Under the pieces are notes generated by a model. It did no database searches. It saw only the letters and a program-made list of their open reading frames with translations, and was not told where the DNA came from. From Bacteroidota bacterium (GTDB lineage Bacteria > Bacteroidota > Bacteroidia > CAIKAF01), in the NCBI GenBank assembly GCA_023432985.1, contig JAEZEQ010000020.1, forward strand, positions 1 through 64,000: a DNA stretch of 64,000 nucleotides, read 5' to 3'. Within the stretch, counting starts at the first letter, position 1; every line of letters starts with the position of its first letter. A program made the translations under genes and the position numbers. Below, piece after piece: positions 50,431-59,366 of the stretch.

Positions 50431-53079
50431 TTACCTCAAAATAGGCGATAACCATTTTCGCATTTCATCGATAGTATATCCGGTTCTTTTGGCATAATCG
50501 ACCAATTGATCTTCGTCTATTTTTCCCAATCCGAAATATTTGGCATCCGGATGTGCGAAATACCAGCCTGATACGGAGGCGGCCGGCATCATGGCCAAAG
50601 ATTCGGTCAGCTCCATGCCTATACGCTCTTTCACTTGCAGCAAATCCCATATCACTTTTTTCTCGGTATGGTCCGGACAGGCAGGATAGCCCGGAGCCGG
50701 GCGTATTCCAACGTATTTTTCCTTGATTAATTCTTCATTGGTCAGCTTTTCATCTGCCGCATAGCCCCAAAACTCCCTGCGTACCCGGGCATGCATGTAT
50801 TCTGCAAGTGCTTCTGCCAGCCTGTCGGCCAATGCTTTCACCATTATACTGCTGTAATCGTCGTGTTCGGCCGCAAATTTTTCTATATAATATTCAATGC
50901 CAAATCCCGCCGAGACAGCAAAAACTCCCATATAATCTTCTATCCCGCTTTGCTCGGGTGCTATGAAATCTGACAAGGAAAAATTGGGCTGCGCGGCTGC
51001 TTTCTTATTTTGCTGACGCAACATATGAAATACAGTCAGCACTTTATCATCTTCTCCCTTTATTATTATATCATCTTGCTCTGTCGAAACGGCTTTGAAT
51101 AAGCCAAAAACTCCGGCTGCTTTTAATCTGCCGTCCAATATCAGCCTATCCAGCATTTTAACCGCATCCGCATATAAACTGCGGGCCGTTTCGCCCACCA
51201 TTTCATCTTCTAAAATATCGGGATAACGACCGGCTAATTCCCATGTCTGAAAAAAGGGTGTCCAATCTATATAGGGCAATAATTCCGACAAATTCTCGAC
51301 ACGCAACTCCTTAATGCCCAAAAAAGCAGGCTTATGTATGGCATTAAAATCGGATTCAAACTTATTGGAACGTGCCTGAGCAAGCGAAATATATTCTTTT
51401 ATTTCCTTACTCTGTGCATGCCTTTCACGCATCTGATCGTATTCTTTTTTTACATCCTGCAAAAAGCTTTCCCTCTTATTTCCCAGCAAAGATTCTACTA
51501 CCGGCACACTGCGCGAAGCATCCAAGACATAAACAACCGGCGCTATGTCTAAAACCGGCGCTATTTTCACTGCCGTATGTAATTTGGATGTGGTCGCCCC
51601 TCCTATCAACAAGGGAATGCGTACCGACCTTCTTTCCATTTCCCTGGCCACATGCACCATCTCTTCCAAAGAGGGAGTAATCAATCCGCTTAATCCGATT
51701 ATATCCACCTCTTGCCTTATGGCTTCATCTATTATTTTCTCGGCAGGAACCATTACGCCCAAATCTACCACTTCATAATTATTGCAACCCAATACAACGC
51801 TCACTATATTTTTACCTATATCGTGCACATCCCCTTTTACGGTTGCCATAAGCACCTTACCTGCACTGGACGCGTCACCTTCAGCTTTTTCGGCTTCTAT
51901 AAAAGGAGTCAAATAAGCAACTGCCTTTTTCATCACACGTGCGCTTTTTACCACCTGAGGTAAAAACATTTTCCCCGACCCAAATAAATCGCCCACCACA
52001 TTCATTCCCGCCATAAGCGGACCTTCTATAACCTCTATGGGGCGGGTATATAAACTGCGGGCTTCCTCGGTATCTATTTCGATAAAATCTGTAATTCCCT
52101 TTACCAGAGCATGAGACAAACGTTCGGCCACAGGCAGTGAACGCCATTCTTCCGCATCTTTTACCTGCTCCTTTTTCCCTTTTACCTGTTCGGCAAATTC
52201 AAGTAAACGCTCAGTGGCATCGCTCCTTCTATTGAGCAATACATCTTCTACACGAGTTAATAATTCGGGTTCAATTTCGTCATAAATACCCAATTGCTCG
52301 GGGTTTACTATGCCCATATCCATACCATGCCTTATGCCATGATACAAAAATGCCGAATGCATGGCCTCGCGCACCACGTCATTCCCGCGAAAAGAAAAAG
52401 ATACATTACTTACCCCGCCGCTGACACGTGCCCCGGGCAAATTCTCTTTAATCCACTTGCAAGCATTGAAAAAATCAACCGCATTATTATTGTGCTCCTC
52501 CATACCGGTCGCCACAGGAAATATATTGGGATCAAAAACTATATCGTGCGGATTATACTGAAGCTGCTCAACCAGAATTTTATACGCCCTGGCACATATT
52601 TCTATGCGGCGCTCGAATGAGTCGGCCTGCCCATCTTCATCAAAAGCCATAACCACCACGGCTGCACCAAAACGTTGTATATAACGGGCATGCGCTATAA
52701 ATTCGGCCTCTCCCTCTTTCAAAGAAATCGAATTCACCATGCATTTCCCCTGTATACATTTTAATCCCGCCTCTATTATTTCCCATTTCGAAGAGTCTAT
52801 CATAAAGGGAATACGCGCAATTTCAGGCTCGGCAGCCAACAAATTCAAAAAGCGAGTCATCGCAAATACCCCATCGAGCATACCCTCGTCCATATTGATG
52901 TCGAGAATTTGTGCCCCGCCTCTCACCTGCTGCAAGGCCACATCAACCGCACTTTCATAATCCCCCTCCTTAATCAGACGTAAAAATTTACGCGAACCGG
53001 TGACATTACAGCGCTCACCTATATTGATAAAATTGGAATCCTCACGGATATATAAAGCCTCTAAACCCGATAAATACAT
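50431..53079 (-). CDS. metH: Cobalamin-dependent methionine synthase lacking the homocysteine domain
   Basis: An 882-aa protein that begins directly with the methyltetrahydrofolate (pterin) domain: INIGERCNVTGSRKF near residue 20, IDSSKWE and GGVSNVSFSFRG. Then follow the four-helix cap (about 330-400), the B12 domain with DVHDIGKN (residues 417-424, His ligand) and GLSGLITPS, and the AdoMet reactivation domain with RPAPGYPACPDH. The ~330-residue homocysteine-binding module of full MetH is absent, and no gene for it lies within reach upstream, so it must be encoded elsewhere. The ATG at 53079 (MYLSGLEALY) is preferred over 53139. No cobalamin riboswitch was found in the leader. Confidence 0.93.
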   Translation of the reverse strand: MYLSGLEALYIREDSNFINIGERCNVTGSRKFLRLIKEGDYESAVDVALQQVRGGAQILDINMDEGMLDGVFAMTRFLNLLAAEPEIARIPFMIDSSKWEIIEAGLKCIQGKCMVNSISLKEGEAEFIAHARYIQRFGAAVVVMAFDEDGQADSFERRIEICARAYKILVEQLQYNPHDIVFDPNIFPVATGMEEHNNNAVDFFNACKWIKENLPGARVSGGVSNVSFSFRGNDVVREAMHSAFLYHGIRHGMDMGIVNPEQLGIYDEIEPELLTRVEDVLLNRRSDATERLLEFAEQVKGKKEQVKDAEEWRSLPVAERLSHALVKGITDFIEIDTEEARSLYTRPIEVIEGPLMAGMNVVGDLFGSGKMFLPQVVKSARVMKKAVAYLTPFIEAEKAEGDASSAGKVLMATVKGDVHDIGKNIVSVVLGCNNYEVVDLGVMVPAEKIIDEAIRQEVDIIGLSGLITPSLEEMVHVAREMERRSVRIPLLIGGATTSKLHTAVKIAPVLDIAPVVYVLDASRSVPVVESLLGNKRESFLQDVKKEYDQMRERHAQSKEIKEYISLAQARSNKFESDFNAIHKPAFLGIKELRVENLSELLPYIDWTPFFQTWELAGRYPDILEDEMVGETARSLYADAVKMLDRLILDGRLKAAGVFGLFKAVSTEQDDIIIKGEDDKVLTVFHMLRQQNKKAAAQPNFSLSDFIAPEQSGIEDYMGVFAVSAGFGIEYYIEKFAAEHDDYSSIMVKALADRLAEALAEYMHARVRREFWGYAADEKLTNEELIKEKYVGIRPAPGYPACPDHTEKKVIWDLLQVKERIGMELTESLAMMPAASVSGWYFAHPDAKYFGLGKIDEDQLVDYAKRTGYTIDEMRKWLSPILR

Positions 53080-53688
53080 TATTTTGGACGACACGATCTC
53101 TTTTTTTTGGAAGTAAAAATACACATATTCACCAAACAAGACTATAAGATATATACTATTTTTATTATACCTCTATTCCCATAAAGAAAAGCGCCTGAAC
53201 TAATATTCAATTATCTGTCTACATTTCAAATTTATCTATATCTAATCGCTGTTTCGCTCTCTAAAAATGAAAAGAATTAACAATCTATATCATTGCTTAA
53301 CAAGCATATATAGCATTAATAAAAGGCATCAAATCTCAACATGAATCTCTACCTTAGGCTTTATCGATAAGAAACATGACTTATCTCTACATTATATGGG
53401 AAATTCATCCTACAAAAATGAAGATAAGAAACTTAAAAAAATGATATTGAGCATTTTTTACAAAAATGAAGATTATTCAACAAATAATGAAAAAACAAAG
53501 CAGCTTATCCATTTAAAACAAGCCCGAAAACATCTTGACCAAAACAGTTTAATATATTAATTATTAAATGTTTACTAAGTCAAAATTGAGAATAATTCAG
53601 AGCAATTTAGGGCATTAAAAACATGTTAATTTACTCAAATATTGACCCTAATTTCATTTTTGGCATGATAAATGTAAAAAAGGGCAAT
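53080..53688. other. Gene-free AT-rich stretch of about 600 bp
   Basis: Very AT-rich sequence between metH and the glucosaminidase gene, with no convincing reading frame. It holds two exact 15-bp direct repeats (TACAAAAATGAAGAT at 53411-53425 and 53459-53473). I looked for cobalamin or SAM riboswitch motifs near metH and saw none. Confidence 0.55.
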
Positions 53689-54099
53689 ATGAAAAAGTTT
53701 ATTTTATTATTTTTAACCGTTCCCTTCCTTTTCAGCTTTACGCGTAAGGATTGTTATGAGTTATTGATTAAACATGAAGTAGCCAGTCCCACCATTGTTT
53801 TAGCTCAAGCTATTTTAGAAACCAATTGCGGAAAAACAGGAGTAGGCCTCAGCAAAAACAATTTGTTCGGATTTAGAACTTCTAAAGGCTATATTCATTT
53901 CGAAAACTACGAAGCCGCTATTATTTATTACAAAAAATGGCAAGACAAGTATTATAAGGGACAGAATTATTACGATTATCTGGACTGTCTGTATAAGTCG
54001 AACTCAGGAAGATGTATCAAATTTAACCCCTATGATACCTATATGGGTAAATTGAAAGTCATCGTAAACCAATTGGTAAAAGAAGGCTACGCCGTTTAA
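53689..54099 (+). CDS. Small exported glucosaminidase-domain protein
   Basis: A 136-aa protein: a signal peptide (MKKFILLFLTVPFLFSF), then a GH73/FlgJ-type glucosaminidase domain with the Glu-containing ILAQAILET-like segment (VLAQAILETNCGKTG), NNLFGFRT, YIHFENYEAAI and the final NPYDTYMGKLKVIVNQLVKEG. It would hydrolyse peptidoglycan between GlcNAc and MurNAc. It is short for the family but the core motifs are present. Upstream ATGs at 53623 and 53665 add residues before the signal peptide and are not favoured. A terminator shared with the convergent flavoprotein gene follows. Confidence 0.82.
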   Translation: MKKFILLFLTVPFLFSFTRKDCYELLIKHEVASPTIVLAQAILETNCGKTGVGLSKNNLFGFRTSKGYIHFENYEAAIIYYKKWQDKYYKGQNYYDYLDCLYKSNSGRCIKFNPYDTYMGKLKVIVNQLVKEGYAV

Positions 54100-54131
54100 A
54101 AAGAAAACCAAAAACCAAACCAAATAAAACT

Positions 54132-54164
54132 AAAAAAGACAAACCTAAAGTTTGTCTTTTTTTT
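54132..54164. terminator. Bidirectional terminator
   Basis: AAAAAAGACAAAC (54132-54144), 5-nt loop, GTTTGTCTTTTTT (54150-54162): a perfect 13-bp stem with T-tracts for both strands, between convergent genes. Confidence 0.92.
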
Positions 54165-54180
54165 GCTTAATCTATTGCTA

Positions 54181-55449
54181 TTATTCTAATTTGGCATCTA
54201 TGCTTTCATGAGACAATACATGCTTGTTTTTTCGAAGCATATCGGCCACATTATACACCAGTTTGGAGTGATTTCTAACCCAGGGATTTTTCATATCCCA
54301 AACATATCCGGCCAAAATGGAGGACAATTGTTTTTTAATTTTCGGATTGGGGTTGGGGGCAAAAAACACATCTTGCAAGGCTCCGTTATACCAGGACTCC
54401 ACATAGGTTCTAAAGGTCTCAACGCCTTTATTCACGTATGATACATATTCTTTTTCCCAATCTACCTTTTCCCCATTCAGTTGTCCTATGGCCAATTTAG
54501 TAGCAAGATTTCCGGTTTCAGCGGCAAACATAACACCCGATGAAAAAACCGGATCCAAAAACTCGACCGAATTTCCAACTATCGCATAGCCATCACCATA
54601 CATTTCGGCTGTAGAGGCCGAATATGCCTCAAGACTTTTGGGTTCCCACAAAAATTCTGTCTCCCTGAAACGCTCTCTATAATTGGGATCTTGCTCGAAA
54701 ATTTGCCGCATCACTTCTTCGGGACTGCCTTCAAATTCTTTGAAAAAATCGGGATTCCCAACCACACCGAGCGAACAATTTCCATTACTGAAGGGAATTA
54801 CCCATAGCCATACATCCACACGATGAACCACAAATGTAATCATCCAACCCTCTCTGCCTTTTGGTCTTTTCTCGTCTTTACAATGTACAAACATGGCTTT
54901 TTTAGGGGAGAGTTTGGACTCTTTTACAGTCCCCATAAAACGAGGTAATACCCGGGCATAACCACTGGCATCAATGATAAAACCGGCCTCTATCTGTTCT
55001 TCATTCCCATGCTCATCACGAATCACCACCTTCTTGCGTTCGCCTTGCATGTCCACAGAGATAACTTCGCATTTAAACTGCACATCTATGCCGCGCTTAA
55101 TAATGTCCTTCACCAATGCATGATCGAAATCGGCACGGGGACATTGCCAGGTCCACGCCCAACCCGGAGTTACCTGATCCGAAAAATCAAAATCACATAC
55201 CAAATCATCCTTCACAAACCGGGCACCAAATTTCTTTTGAAAATTCATCTCGTTCAAAACATCGATGAAACCCGCCTCTTCCAAATGATCCATTACGCGG
55301 GGAATTAAACTTTCGCCAATTACAAAGCGTGGGAAAACAGCCTTCTCTATAACTTTAACGCTTTTCCCGTTTTTCTGAGCAATGGCCGCCGAAATAACCC
55401 CGGCAGGGCCCGCCCCGATCACCAAAATATCTACATAATTTTCGTCCAT
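54181..55449 (-). CDS. FAD-dependent oxidoreductase, halogenase/reductase-like, of the flexirubin-type cluster
   Basis: A 422-aa flavoprotein: the FAD motif DILVIGAGPAGVISAAIA (about 8-25), the RFVIGESLIPRVMDHLEEAG segment typical of tryptophan-halogenase-like and geranylgeranyl-reductase-like enzymes, FIIDASGYARVLPR, and DGYAIVGNSVEFLDPVFSSGV. The halogenase WxWxIP signature appears as VWLWVIPF. Such genes are regular members of flexirubin and aryl-polyene clusters. It is divergent from the tyrosine ammonia-lyase operon across a 143-bp gap that carries its promoter. Halogenation or polyene oxidation and reduction are both possible; a full Lys/Glu halogenase check was not possible. Confidence 0.8.
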   Translation of the reverse strand: MDENYVDILVIGAGPAGVISAAIAQKNGKSVKVIEKAVFPRFVIGESLIPRVMDHLEEAGFIDVLNEMNFQKKFGARFVKDDLVCDFDFSDQVTPGWAWTWQCPRADFDHALVKDIIKRGIDVQFKCEVISVDMQGERKKVVIRDEHGNEEQIEAGFIIDASGYARVLPRFMGTVKESKLSPKKAMFVHCKDEKRPKGREGWMITFVVHRVDVWLWVIPFSNGNCSLGVVGNPDFFKEFEGSPEEVMRQIFEQDPNYRERFRETEFLWEPKSLEAYSASTAEMYGDGYAIVGNSVEFLDPVFSSGVMFAAETGNLATKLAIGQLNGEKVDWEKEYVSYVNKGVETFRTYVESWYNGALQDVFFAPNPNPKIKKQLSSILAGYVWDMKNPWVRNHSKLVYNVADMLRKNKHVLSHESIDAKLE

Positions 55450-55531
55450 GCCGAATTAAATTCTAAGAGTTAGACCTTATTATTTTTTAATAAATTAGGA
55501 TTGTTTTAAATTTGCCTTAATTTGTTCAGAT

Positions 55532-55561
55532 CAAAATTAATAATTGTTCCAGAGAATCAAA
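55532..55561 (-). promoter_or_regulatory. Promoter of the FAD-enzyme gene (TTTG-N18-TAATTTTG, minus strand)
   Basis: On the minus strand TTTG (55561-55558) and TAATTTTG (55539-55532) are 18 bp apart, a good Bacteroidota promoter, in the gap shared with the divergent TAL operon. Confidence 0.6.
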
Positions 55562-55592
55562 CTTTTGTTTTTACGAATCCAGAAAATCATAT

Positions 55593-57119
55593 ATGATACA
55601 TATCGGTACAAACCCTATTCACATTAACGACTTTAAAAGTATTTTATTCGCCCGGGAAGATTTCGACATTTCGGATATTGCCTTAAATCGAGTGAAAGCC
55701 AGCTTTCAATTTTTGGAATCTTTTTCGAAAAATAAACTCATTTATGGTATAAATACCGGATTCGGCCCTATGGCCCCATACCGCATTTCTGAAGCCGATC
55801 GCGAAAAACTCCAAATTAACCTCATCCGATCTCATAGCTCAGGCTCCGGAAATATTTTGCCGCCCCTTTATATCAAAGCCATTATCCTGGCACGCACCAA
55901 TACCATTTTGCAAGGCTATTCCGGATTGGACCCCGATGTGCCACTGCTCTTTAAGGAAATGATATCCCGCGAAATGTTACCCCTCATTTTCGAACATGGA
56001 GGCGTAGGCGCAAGCGGAGATCTGGTGCAATTAGCCCACCTGGCACTCGGCATGATTGGTGAAGGCGAAATGTGGTATAAAAATGAAATTAAACCGGCCT
56101 CTGAAGTATTTAAAAATGAAAATTTAAATCCCATTTCCATTTCTATACGCGAGGGACTTGGGGTGATGAATGGAACGGCTGCCATGTCGGGCATAGGTAT
56201 AGTAAACCTCATTTATGCACAAACTTTACTAGACCACAGCATACTGGCCTCTGCATGGCTGAATGAATTGGTTTGTTCATATAATGATCATTATTCATTC
56301 GAACTCAATGATGCCAAAAAGCATAAAGGACAACATGTAGTAGCCGAAAAAATGAGAAATTTGCTCGAAGATAGCGGTCGAACCAGAGATCGTTCTGCAC
56401 ATCTCTACGGACAAGTACCCACCGACGAAATTCTCAATGATAAGGTGCAGGAATTTTATTCTATCCGTTGTGTGCCCCAAATATTAGGACCTATCTTCGA
56501 TACGCTCCAAAATGCCGAAGAAGTTCTAACGGCTGAAGTGAATTCGGCTAATGATAATCCTATCGTCGATATAGCTTCGGCTAATGTTTACCATGGGGGC
56601 AATTTCCACGGCGATTATGTGGCATTCGAAATGGATAAAGTACGCATTGCCATTGCAAAACTGACCATGCTCATCGAAAGACAGCTCAATTATCTCATGA
56701 ATCATAAACTGAATAATTTGCTTCCTCCTTTTGCCAATATGGGAAAACTGGGACTGAATTTCGGATTGCAAGGCATACAGTTTACAGCTGTTAGTACGAC
56801 CGCCGAAAATCAAACCCTGTCGAACCCAATGTATATACACAGTATACCGAATAATAATGATAACCAAGATATTGTTAGCATGGGAAGCAATTCGGCATGG
56901 CTCACCAAAAAAAGTATAGATAATAGCTTCGAAGTACTCGCCATCCAATGTATGGCTCTGGCACAAGCCACAGATATTTTGGAATGTAAGGGCGAATTGA
57001 GTGCGGCTTCCCGAGAATTACACGAGAAAATACGCCAAATTATGCCCCCTATAATCGAAGATCTACCTCAATATAACCAGATTAAAAACATTACTCAACT
57101 TCTTAAAACTATAGTATGA
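55593..57119 (+). CDS. Tyrosine ammonia-lyase (HAL/PAL/TAL family)
   Basis: A 508-aa MIO-type lyase. The self-processing triad is A140-S141-G142 in FEHGGVGASGDLVQLAHL; catalytic Tyr51 lies in LIYGINTGFGPM. The substrate loop reads NLIRSHSSGSG (His81), as in the flexirubin-cluster TAL of Flavobacterium johnsoniae, so tyrosine is the likely substrate, giving 4-hydroxycinnamate. Further family blocks are INGT-type NGTAAMSGIG and HGGNFHGDYVAFEMD, SNPMYIHSIPNNNDNQDIVSMG. It opens a five-gene run with FabG, KS, ACP and acyltransferase, and its stop overlaps fabG by 4 bp. Histidine ammonia-lyase is less likely because no hut genes are nearby. Confidence 0.88.
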   Translation: MIHIGTNPIHINDFKSILFAREDFDISDIALNRVKASFQFLESFSKNKLIYGINTGFGPMAPYRISEADREKLQINLIRSHSSGSGNILPPLYIKAIILARTNTILQGYSGLDPDVPLLFKEMISREMLPLIFEHGGVGASGDLVQLAHLALGMIGEGEMWYKNEIKPASEVFKNENLNPISISIREGLGVMNGTAAMSGIGIVNLIYAQTLLDHSILASAWLNELVCSYNDHYSFELNDAKKHKGQHVVAEKMRNLLEDSGRTRDRSAHLYGQVPTDEILNDKVQEFYSIRCVPQILGPIFDTLQNAEEVLTAEVNSANDNPIVDIASANVYHGGNFHGDYVAFEMDKVRIAIAKLTMLIERQLNYLMNHKLNNLLPPFANMGKLGLNFGLQGIQFTAVSTTAENQTLSNPMYIHSIPNNNDNQDIVSMGSNSAWLTKKSIDNSFEVLAIQCMALAQATDILECKGELSAASRELHEKIRQIMPPIIEDLPQYNQIKNITQLLKTIV

Positions 57120-57844
57120 AAGTAGCCTTGATAACCGGAGGATCCAGAGGAATTGGAAAAGCCATTTGTCTCAGACTGGCTGCGGAAGGCTGCCATGTCC
57201 TCATTAATTATAAAAGTAATGAAACAGAAGCGCTCAATACCTTGGCTCAAATAAAAGAACAAGGCGGAAGCGGAGAGTTGATTCAGTTCGACTGCAGTTC
57301 GAAACAAGAAGTAGAAGAAAAACTGGATGCGTGGAAAACACAAAATCCCGATCTTTTCATTGAAATCCTCGTCAACAATGCCGGTATAAAAAAAGACCAA
57401 TTGCTTGCATTGATGCAGGATGAGGAATGGGATGATGTGTTGCAAACCAATCTAAATGGCTGGTTTTATGTTACCCGCGCCGCCGGAAAAGGAATGATCT
57501 CGAAAAGAAGGGGACGCATTATTAATATGGTCTCTTTGTCGGGAATAAAAGGATTGCCCGGCCAAACCAATTACTCCGCCACCAAAGGTGGAATTATTGC
57601 GGCCACCAAATCTTTGGCACAGGAACTGGGTCGTAGAAATATCACTGTAAATGCCGTAGCTCCGGGCTTTATTGAAACAGATATGACCAAGGATATAGAT
57701 CCGGGAGATTATAAAGCCATTATCCCGGCCGGCCGATTCGGAAAACCCGAAGAGGTAGCTCATGCCGTAGCTTTTTTAGCCTCGGATCTGGCCGCATATA
57801 TCAACGGATCGGTTATACAGGTAAATGGCGGACTTTATACCTAA
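57116..57844 (+). CDS. fabG: 3-oxoacyl-ACP reductase (FabG-type SDR)
   Basis: A 242-aa short-chain dehydrogenase: TGGSRGIGKAI (residues 7-17), NNAG (87-90), and the catalytic set S140, Y153 and K157 (MVSLSG ... NYSATKGG), then APGFIETDM. It reduces the 3-keto group of acyl-ACP chains with NADPH. It overlaps the TAL gene by 4 bp and is followed by a ketosynthase, so here it most likely serves the dedicated polyene/flexirubin pathway rather than general fatty-acid synthesis. Confidence 0.92.
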   Translation: MKVALITGGSRGIGKAICLRLAAEGCHVLINYKSNETEALNTLAQIKEQGGSGELIQFDCSSKQEVEEKLDAWKTQNPDLFIEILVNNAGIKKDQLLALMQDEEWDDVLQTNLNGWFYVTRAAGKGMISKRRGRIINMVSLSGIKGLPGQTNYSATKGGIIAATKSLAQELGRRNITVNAVAPGFIETDMTKDIDPGDYKAIIPAGRFGKPEEVAHAVAFLASDLAAYINGSVIQVNGGLYT

Positions 57845-57850
57845 TAGCAT

Positions 57851-59071
57851 ATGAACAGAGTAGTAATCACCGGAATAGGAATTTATTCTTGTATAGGGAA
57901 AAATATAGAGGAAGTCAGAGATAGTTTGTTCAATGGCAAATCGGGAATTATTTTCGATCCTGTACGCAAAGAAATGGGATTTAGAAGTGCCTTAATCGGC
58001 ATGGTAAACGAGCCGGTCTTGAAAGGAATTCTCGACAGAAGAAGCCGCGCCGGCATGGCCGAAGAAGCCGAATACGCCTATGTCAGTACCATCGAAGCCC
58101 TGAATATGGCTAAAATCGACGGCGATTTTATCGATAAAAATGAAGTAGGCATACTCTTTGGAAATGATAGTTCGGCCCGTGCAACAGTAGAAGCAACCGA
58201 TATACTGCGCGCAAAAAAAGATACCACCCTAATCGGATCGGGATATGTGTTTCAATCCATGAACAGCACGGTAACGATGAATTTGGCTACGATTTTCAAA
58301 TTACGCGGGGTAAACTTTTCAATCAGCGGAGCCTGTGCCAGTGGATCACACGCCATAGGCATGGCCTATTTATTGATAAAACAAGGACTGCAAAAACACG
58401 TAATATGCGGAGGCGCACAGGAAGTAAACCCCTTCGCTTTCTCAAGCTTTGATGCCATAGGCGCATTTTCTACACGAGAATCGGACCCCACCAAAGCATC
58501 CAGACCCTTCGATCGAGACAGGGACGGACTCGTGCCCAGCGGAGGAGCAGCTACCATAATCCTCGAAAGCTACGATGAAGCCGTAAAAAGAGGCGCACCC
58601 ATATTGGGCGAAATTATCGGTTACGGTTTTTCTTCGAATGGAGATCATATATCTCAACCCAATATAGACGGACCAATGCGCAGTCTGCAAATGGCAATAA
58701 ATCAGGCCGGACTCGGCATTAAGGAAATCGATTATATCAATGCACATGCCACCTCCACACCCATTGGAGATGCCAATGAAGCTAAAGCTATTCATGCCGT
58801 CTTTGGCGAAAAAAATCAACCCGTCACTTCTACTAAAAGTATGACCGGACACGAATGCTGGATGGCAGGAGCAAGCGAAATCGTATACTCAACCCTCATG
58901 ATGCAGCATAACTTCGTGGCACCCAATATAAATCTGGAAAACCCCGATGAAGACAGCGCCAAACTTTTTATACCCGACAAGACGCTGGAAAAAAATATTA
59001 ATGTATATTTGTCCAATTCTTTCGGCTTCGGAGGAACAAATTCAACCCTCATTGTAAAAAAAATATACTAA
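57851..59071 (+). CDS. Beta-ketoacyl-ACP synthase (KS) of the aryl-polyene/flexirubin type
   Basis: A 406-aa thiolase-fold synthase with an intact C-H-H triad: C162 (SGACASGSHAIG), H299 (NAHATSTPIGD) and H334 (KSMTGHECWMAGAS), plus K329. The sequence after the second His (ECWMAGASE) departs from the FabF form (LLGAAG), fitting a specialised KS. It condenses malonyl-ACP with the growing chain. It lies between fabG and acp with short gaps. A chain-length-factor partner (KS without Cys) is not present next to it, unlike in many aryl-polyene clusters. Confidence 0.9.
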   Translation: MNRVVITGIGIYSCIGKNIEEVRDSLFNGKSGIIFDPVRKEMGFRSALIGMVNEPVLKGILDRRSRAGMAEEAEYAYVSTIEALNMAKIDGDFIDKNEVGILFGNDSSARATVEATDILRAKKDTTLIGSGYVFQSMNSTVTMNLATIFKLRGVNFSISGACASGSHAIGMAYLLIKQGLQKHVICGGAQEVNPFAFSSFDAIGAFSTRESDPTKASRPFDRDRDGLVPSGGAATIILESYDEAVKRGAPILGEIIGYGFSSNGDHISQPNIDGPMRSLQMAINQAGLGIKEIDYINAHATSTPIGDANEAKAIHAVFGEKNQPVTSTKSMTGHECWMAGASEIVYSTLMMQHNFVAPNINLENPDEDSAKLFIPDKTLEKNINVYLSNSFGFGGTNSTLIVKKIY

Positions 59072-59103
59072 TTTTTCTAATTCCTTATTTACCCAATAAC
59101 AAT

Positions 59104-59361
59104 ATGACTTTATCCGAAATTATTCACAAAACTAATGTATGGCTTTCAGAAGAATTTGAAGTGGATATCGATACACTAACGCCTGAAGCTTCCCTAAAAG
59201 ATGCTCTCGATTTAGACAGCCTCGACTATGTTGATATCGTTGCAGGAATAGAATCTATTTTCGGATTTAAAGTGAAAACGGAAGATTTTAAATCGATTAT
59301 TACTTTACAGGATTTCTATAATTTTATCGATAATAAAATAGGATTTAAAGAACACGCCTAA
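59104..59361 (+). CDS. Acyl carrier protein
   Basis: An 85-aa acidic helical protein with the phosphopantetheine site at S39 in LDLDSLDYVDIV. It carries acyl intermediates for the adjacent ketosynthase and reductase. Its position between KS and acyltransferase marks it as a pathway-dedicated ACP rather than the housekeeping one. The gap to the upstream KS is 32 bp, and that to the acyltransferase gene is 5 bp. Confidence 0.92.
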   Translation: MTLSEIIHKTNVWLSEEFEVDIDTLTPEASLKDALDLDSLDYVDIVAGIESIFGFKVKTEDFKSIITLQDFYNFIDNKIGFKEHA

Positions 59362-59366
59362 TTCTT

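Noticed and set aside
52927..53622. Cobalamin or SAM riboswitch upstream of metH
   Set aside because: I looked on the minus strand for a B12-box-like or SAM-type core and found only AT-rich sequence without nested GC stems.
55593..57119. Histidine ammonia-lyase (HutH) for histidine breakdown
   Set aside because: The substrate loop matches the flexirubin-type tyrosine enzyme and the neighbours are fatty-acid/polyketide-type genes, not hut genes.
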